In this document: one piece after another, positions 60,498 through 64,000 of the stretch
How positions within the stretch are numbered: position 1 is the first letter of the stretch
Layout of the letters: each line of letters begins with the position of its first letter
NCBI RefSeq assembly: GCF_018603515.1
Contig: NZ_JACATN010000002.1
Span: 1 to 64,000, forward strand
Length of the DNA: 64,000 nucleotides
From: Zobellia barbeyronii
Lineage (GTDB): Bacteria > Bacteroidota > Bacteroidia > Flavobacteriales > Flavobacteriaceae
Direction: 5' to 3'
Made by a program: the position numbers and the translations under genes
The notes under the pieces: model-generated
Seen by the model: the letters and a program-made list of their open reading frames with translations, nothing else
What the model was told of the DNA's origin: nothing
Database searches by the model: none

Positions 60498-61553
60498 TTA
60501 CCATTCCAATAATACCCGTTGAGCCGAAAATCCTGGGCCAAAACTAAGAATGAGTCCTTGCTCGCCCTGTTTAATATCTTTTTCCATGAAACGCTCTAAT
60601 ACGTAAAGTACTGTTGCGCTGCTCATATTTCCGTACAGCCTTAAAACTTCACGTGTACCATCTATATTCTTACCCATCTTTCCAAAAAGCTCCTCAACCG
60701 TCTGTACTATTTTCTTCCCTCCAGGGTGAAAAATAAGATGATCTACGGCCTCTATAGATGTGCCATGCTTCTCCAAAAACGGATGTACAATATTTGGGAA
60801 ATGTTCCGCTATGGTTTCTGGCACCGTAATATCAAGAATCATTTTGAGCCCGTGGTTCGTTAAATCGAATCCCATCATATGGGTAGCATCCTTAAAATGA
60901 TACATTTCTCCTCCTTTAATCATCGGTCCTACTGCATTATCCTCCGAAGATAAAAGCACACAGGCAGCACCATCGCCAAAAATAGCAGCACTCACCATAT
61001 TGGCCATAGAAAAATCATTAAGCTGAAATGTGGCTGTTGGACTTTCAACGGCAACAACAGCTGCTCGCTTACCAGGATTTGATTTTAGGAAGTTATGTGC
61101 GTATATCAAACCAGAAACACCAGCAGCGCAGCCCATCTCCGTAACCGGAAGCCGAACTACATCTTGCCGTAACCCCAAATCATTGATTAAAAACGCATCC
61201 AAGGAAGGAATCATAATGCCAGTACAGCTTACCGTAATAATGTAATCTATGGAGTCTGCCGCCCAATTACTATCGTTTAACGCTTTTTCAAGAACGTTTT
61301 TTCCTAGTTTTTTGACCTCTCGTACATAAATGGCATTTTTATCTTCGAACGAAGTGGCTACAAAAACCTCTTCTGGGTTCATAATGCTATAACGCTTGTC
61401 TACGGCAGCACCTTCAAAAATCTTTATGACCTTACGCTTAAAACGGTCCTCCTGCCCAGAAAGCCATAGATTCACAAATGGGAGTATCTCCTCCGTGGGC
61501 TTGCAATAATCCGGTAATTGTTTGGACGTATTTACTATTCGAACTTCATTCAT
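60498..61553 (-). CDS. Type III polyketide synthase (chalcone/stilbene synthase family)
   Basis: A 351-aa homodimeric-type III PKS. The catalytic triad is complete: Cys142 (TEMGCAAGVSG), His276 (HLIFHPGGKK) and Asn309 (LYGNMSSAT). SCTGIMIPSLDAFL and GFGPGFSAQ (here LSFGPGFSAQ near the end) are family motifs. It condenses malonyl-CoA units onto an acyl starter with no need for ACP in the extension. Bacterial relatives make alkylresorcinols and alkylpyrones. It sits between a methyltransferase and the FAS-like genes. Product inferred: resorcinol- or pyrone-type phenolic lipid. Confidence 0.93.
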   Translation of the reverse strand: MNEVRIVNTSKQLPDYCKPTEEILPFVNLWLSGQEDRFKRKVIKIFEGAAVDKRYSIMNPEEVFVATSFEDKNAIYVREVKKLGKNVLEKALNDSNWAADSIDYIITVSCTGIMIPSLDAFLINDLGLRQDVVRLPVTEMGCAAGVSGLIYAHNFLKSNPGKRAAVVAVESPTATFQLNDFSMANMVSAAIFGDGAACVLLSSEDNAVGPMIKGGEMYHFKDATHMMGFDLTNHGLKMILDITVPETIAEHFPNIVHPFLEKHGTSIEAVDHLIFHPGGKKIVQTVEELFGKMGKNIDGTREVLRLYGNMSSATVLYVLERFMEKDIKQGEQGLILSFGPGFSAQRVLLEW

Positions 61554-61557
61554 ATAT

Positions 61558-62274
61558 CTAATTCGGTCGTTTTTGCTGGGCTACCCATACATATCTAAAG
61601 GCCCATTTCCAATGGATAAAATGCTGCATTTTAGGTAGGTTTTTAGAAAAGGCAATCAATTCATCTTTTCTAAAAGCACTTTGTATAGACGTTAGACCAT
61701 CCTTTTTTGCAATATCTGTCTGCATAAAAATAGCACTAAACAGTTTAAAAAGTTGATATGCCCATGTACTTCGTTCTAAATCGTTAATGATAAATCCGAT
61801 ACGGCTCAATTTTGAAAACTGCGTCAAGAATTGCGGAATTTGCTCATTCCTAAAATGATGCATGGTTAAAGTGCAAAGTAAAATATCACATGGTAATTCA
61901 TCTGGTTGCAACTCTAGAATATCTTGCTTCAAATACCGAATTTCAGGAAAATCAAGTGATTGTTCACGCGCAATGGCCAGACTTTTTTCGTTTAAGTCTA
62001 CTCCTATGCATTTTAGTTTAATGGAATGCTTCCGACCCCATAAAACTACAGTTCTTAGCATCTCCCCATTACCACAACCCATATCTAAAATCGTATATGA
62101 TTCTAGATTTTTATTACGTATTAGATGATGTATGGCTTGAATAGTCAGTTTATTTCCATTCAAAAAACGATTGGCCTTATCAATATCAAGCAATACCTTT
62201 TCAAGGTGAGTTTGATTCAGAGATAAATCGTCCATTAACTCGGTTTCCGTACTTCGTTTTGAAAAATCACCCAT
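61558..62274 (-). CDS. Class I SAM-dependent methyltransferase
   Basis: A 238-aa methyltransferase. Motif I TILDMGCGNGEMLRTV, GVDLNEKSLAIARE (the acidic loop), DILLCTLTMHHF (motif IV-like), then IGFIINDLERSTW. The N-terminal 50 residues are a helical cap. It lies 4 bp upstream of the PKS gene and overlaps the oxidoreductase stop. In the srsABC alkylquinone pathway of Streptomyces a methyltransferase is paired with a type III PKS and a flavin hydroxylase; the same three types occur here. Target inferred: hydroxyl or ring carbon of the PKS product. Confidence 0.9.
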   Translation of the reverse strand: MGDFSKRSTETELMDDLSLNQTHLEKVLLDIDKANRFLNGNKLTIQAIHHLIRNKNLESYTILDMGCGNGEMLRTVVLWGRKHSIKLKCIGVDLNEKSLAIAREQSLDFPEIRYLKQDILELQPDELPCDILLCTLTMHHFRNEQIPQFLTQFSKLSRIGFIINDLERSTWAYQLFKLFSAIFMQTDIAKKDGLTSIQSAFRKDELIAFSKNLPKMQHFIHWKWAFRYVWVAQQKRPN

Positions 62275-63398
62275 TAACTAATCGGTTTGCCATGCGTGTT
62301 CTTAATTAGTTGTTTTAAAAGCCAGGGTTGTTTTGCTACCAATGAAATTGCCCAGTTAGATAAGGTCTCATTTAATAATAATGATTGCAATCTTCTACCC
62401 AACCATAATCGCCTCTTAAAAGTACGGCTCCATTCTTTAGCATAAGCCTGTTCCATCCTTTTTCGATCCTTTTCTTTTCCGCTTAAAAAAGTATCGATTA
62501 ATTCAGAAACTATTTTAGCACTGTGAATGGCCATTGCCATACCGTTGCCACAAAGAGGATGAATCAAACCTGCCGTATCACCACACATAAGTACATGCTC
62601 TTCTACTGGATTCTTGGCATGAAATGAAATCTGAGCTATGGTTAAAGGTGTTTCAAAAAGAGGTTTTGCTTTGTACAAGAAGTCTTTTAAAATGGGATTC
62701 TCACTAACAACTTTCTCATTAAATTGATCAATACCCTTTTCTAACTGAAAACTTTTATAAGATACTAAATAGCAAAAATTAACCGCACCTGTCTCGGTTT
62801 TTGAGAGTCCGCCATACCCTCCTTTAAAATTATGCAGTCCGACTTCATGGACTGGAAAATCATCTAAACTATAATGGCTTTTAACCGCTAACCAAGAAGA
62901 TTTCTGTTGTATAAAACTACGCTTTAATTGCTTATCTAAAACACTTCTTTTGCCATATGAACCAATTGTTATTCTTGAAGTATACATTTTACTATCACCT
63001 GTAATTACCTCAAAAATAGTATTTTGAAATGTTATTGAAGTGACACTTTCAAAAACAAAGGTCACTCCTAAGGCCTCTGCTTGTTTATATAATAAATTAT
63101 CAAAAGCATACCGACTAATACCCGTGCCGCCCAAAGGCAACTTGACTTCTAGAACCGCTCCTTTTATAGTAGAAAACTTTAACGTATCAATGGTAACCGC
63201 GCCAAAATTGGCTAAGTCTACTCCAAGGTTTTTTAGATACGGAAGCACCTCATTGGAGACGTATTCTCCACAGACCTTATGGTGTGGGTAAGGCTCCTTT
63301 TCAAAGACTAATACCTCGTGGCCAGCTTTTGCTAAATGAATGGCCGCTGTTAAACCCGCCAAACCTCCTCCAACAATGATTACGTCATATTGCTCCAC
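62274..63398 (-). CDS. FAD-dependent oxidoreductase (monooxygenase / geranylgeranyl-reductase family)
   Basis: A 374-aa flavoprotein. DVIIVGGGLAGLTAAIHLAKAGHEVLVFEK is the FAD ADP loop (GxGxxG). HVLMCGDTAGLIHPLCGNGMAMAIHSA is the second FAD motif (GDAAg...P..G.G...A). It falls in the PHBH/geranylgeranyl reductase-like group. By analogy to SrsC, it probably hydroxylates the phenolic ring of the PKS product; reduction of the chain is an alternative. First gene of the seven-gene operon; the stop overlaps the methyltransferase start (1 bp, ATGA-like). Confidence 0.88.
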   Translation of the reverse strand: MEQYDVIIVGGGLAGLTAAIHLAKAGHEVLVFEKEPYPHHKVCGEYVSNEVLPYLKNLGVDLANFGAVTIDTLKFSTIKGAVLEVKLPLGGTGISRYAFDNLLYKQAEALGVTFVFESVTSITFQNTIFEVITGDSKMYTSRITIGSYGKRSVLDKQLKRSFIQQKSSWLAVKSHYSLDDFPVHEVGLHNFKGGYGGLSKTETGAVNFCYLVSYKSFQLEKGIDQFNEKVVSENPILKDFLYKAKPLFETPLTIAQISFHAKNPVEEHVLMCGDTAGLIHPLCGNGMAMAIHSAKIVSELIDTFLSGKEKDRKRMEQAYAKEWSRTFKRRLWLGRRLQSLLLNETLSNWAISLVAKQPWLLKQLIKNTHGKPIS

Positions 63399-63420
63399 TA
63401 AGGGAAGATAGTCAATTTAG

Positions 63421-63459
63421 ACAAAAAAAATACCGACAGCTTCTGTCGGTATTTTTCAA
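63421..63459. terminator. Bidirectional terminator between the PKS operon and the OmpA gene
   Basis: TACCGACAG / CTGTCGGTA with a CTT loop; A8 on one side and T5 on the other. It serves the minus-strand OmpA gene and separates it from the operon. Confidence 0.8.
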
Positions 63460-63485
63460 AAAATTATAGAATTACGAATAAATCA

Positions 63486-64000
63486 TTATCCTTTAACCTG
63501 TTGTTTTGCTTCTTGTTTTAGCGCTTCACTAGCAACGATAGCTAATTCTACTCTTCTATTTTTAGCTTTACCCTCTGTTGTAGTATTATCTCCTACCGGC
63601 TGAGCCTCACCATACCATTTAGTTTCCAAACGGCTTTTATCAATACCTTGAGAAATTAAGTAATTGGTTACCGATGTAGCTCTTTGCTTAGACAAATTCA
63701 TATTGTAATCCTCAGGTCCAGCACTATCTGTATGACCTTCTACCAAAACATTAGATTTTGGATAGTCTTTTAGAATTTGGGCCATTTTATTCAGTGTAGT
63801 TTGGGATGTTCCTTTTACATCAGACTTATTAGTGTCAAAATAAACACCGGCATCTTCATTAAAAGTCACATTAATACCTTCACCCACACGACTAACTTCT
63901 GCTCCTGGAATTTCTTCCTCAATACGCTCCGCCTGACGATCCATGTGATCACCAATAAAACCACCTGCAACACCACCAATAGCAGCGCCAAGAATAGCTC
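63486..64000 (-). CDS. OmpA-family peptidoglycan-binding protein (5' end outside window)
   Basis: The C-terminal 171 residues are visible. A glycine-zipper (AILGAAIGGVAGGFIG) runs off the edge, so the gene starts beyond 64000. Then GVYFDTNKSDVKGTSQTTLNKMAQIL, VEGHTDSAGPEDYNMNLSKQRATSV, RLETKWYGEAQPV and NRRVELAI: the OmpA-C signature (F.....l......L......GHTD...G....N..LS..RA..V......G......G.g......N....RRVe). It anchors the outer membrane to peptidoglycan in similar lipoproteins. An ATG at 63944 is internal and is not the start. Confidence 0.9.
   Translation of the reverse strand, partial: AILGAAIGGVAGGFIGDHMDRQAERIEEEIPGAEVSRVGEGINVTFNEDAGVYFDTNKSDVKGTSQTTLNKMAQILKDYPKSNVLVEGHTDSAGPEDYNMNLSKQRATSVTNYLISQGIDKSRLETKWYGEAQPVGDNTTTEGKAKNRRVELAIVASEALKQEAKQQVKG

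Overview
The window comes from a low-GC member of the Bacteroidota, most likely a marine Flavobacteriaceae of the Zobellia/Maribacter kind. The evidence is type IX secretion (T9SS) sorting domains, a malectin/PKD/LamG polysaccharide-handling repertoire, a sulfatase, TAnnTTTG promoter elements in place of sigma70 boxes, almost no Shine-Dalgarno sequences and AT-rich intergenes. No rRNA, tRNA, CRISPR array, transposase or integrase was seen. Genus-level placement is inference.

Layout. (1) 1-4.87 kb is an integron-like cassette array. Four unrelated single genes (DUF4145, a lipoprotein, a DUF1963/YwqG-like protein and a DUF4932 metalloprotease-like lipoprotein) are separated by long attC-like dyads (AAC...GTT). 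Each cassette begins with a GTT-half site that is the exact reverse complement of the AAC-half site at its own end. An ORF-less, highly palindromic cassette ('X') occurs four times between the gene cassettes. (2) 4.9-23.7 kb holds a GNAT acetyltransferase, two giant convergent T9SS-secreted multidomain proteins (2603 aa; 1149 aa DUF5060/DUF4038 glycosidase-like), an old yellow enzyme, a formate/nitrite transporter, a deacetylase-like protein and a sulfatase. This looks like a small polysaccharide-processing neighbourhood without SusC/SusD. (3) 24.0-27.4 kb is a three-gene operon (ornithine-cyclodeaminase-like, threonine-synthase-like, homoserine-kinase-II-like) behind an attenuator-like hairpin. 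(4) 27.4-38.3 kb has two histidine kinases, a lone receiver protein, a PoxB operon, a cluster of three pseudogene fragments, a monooxygenase and a solitary cytosolic betaine-binding-like protein.

(5) 38.4-53.4 kb is accessory. A NAL1-like serine protease has a stand-alone copy of its N-terminal domain next to it. A TetR-controlled detoxification operon (SDR, MBL hydrolase, MFS pump, DoxX) carries twin 20-bp operators. A defence-like island (AbiE toxin/antitoxin, XRE-ImmA/IrrE protein, and a multi-ubiquitin / E2 / JAB-E1 operon) follows. The detoxification operon and the defence island are bounded by copies of one repeat family containing an 88-89 bp inverted-repeat element (41.8, 47.2 and 53.2 kb).

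(6) 53.4-57.5 kb carries small housekeeping or hypothetical genes (CspA, YceI, TerC and others). (7) 57.5-63.4 kb is a seven-gene minus-strand operon: FAD oxidoreductase, SAM methyltransferase, type III polyketide synthase, enoyl-reductase-like SDR, FabZ-like dehydratase, beta-ketoacyl synthase and dedicated ACP. Its gene content suggests a methylated, oxidised phenolic lipid made from a custom acyl starter. The window ends inside an OmpA-family gene.

The three systems most worth attention are the ubiquitin-like operon in its repeat-bounded island, the attC-like cassette array with its palindromic spacer cassette, and the type III PKS operon.
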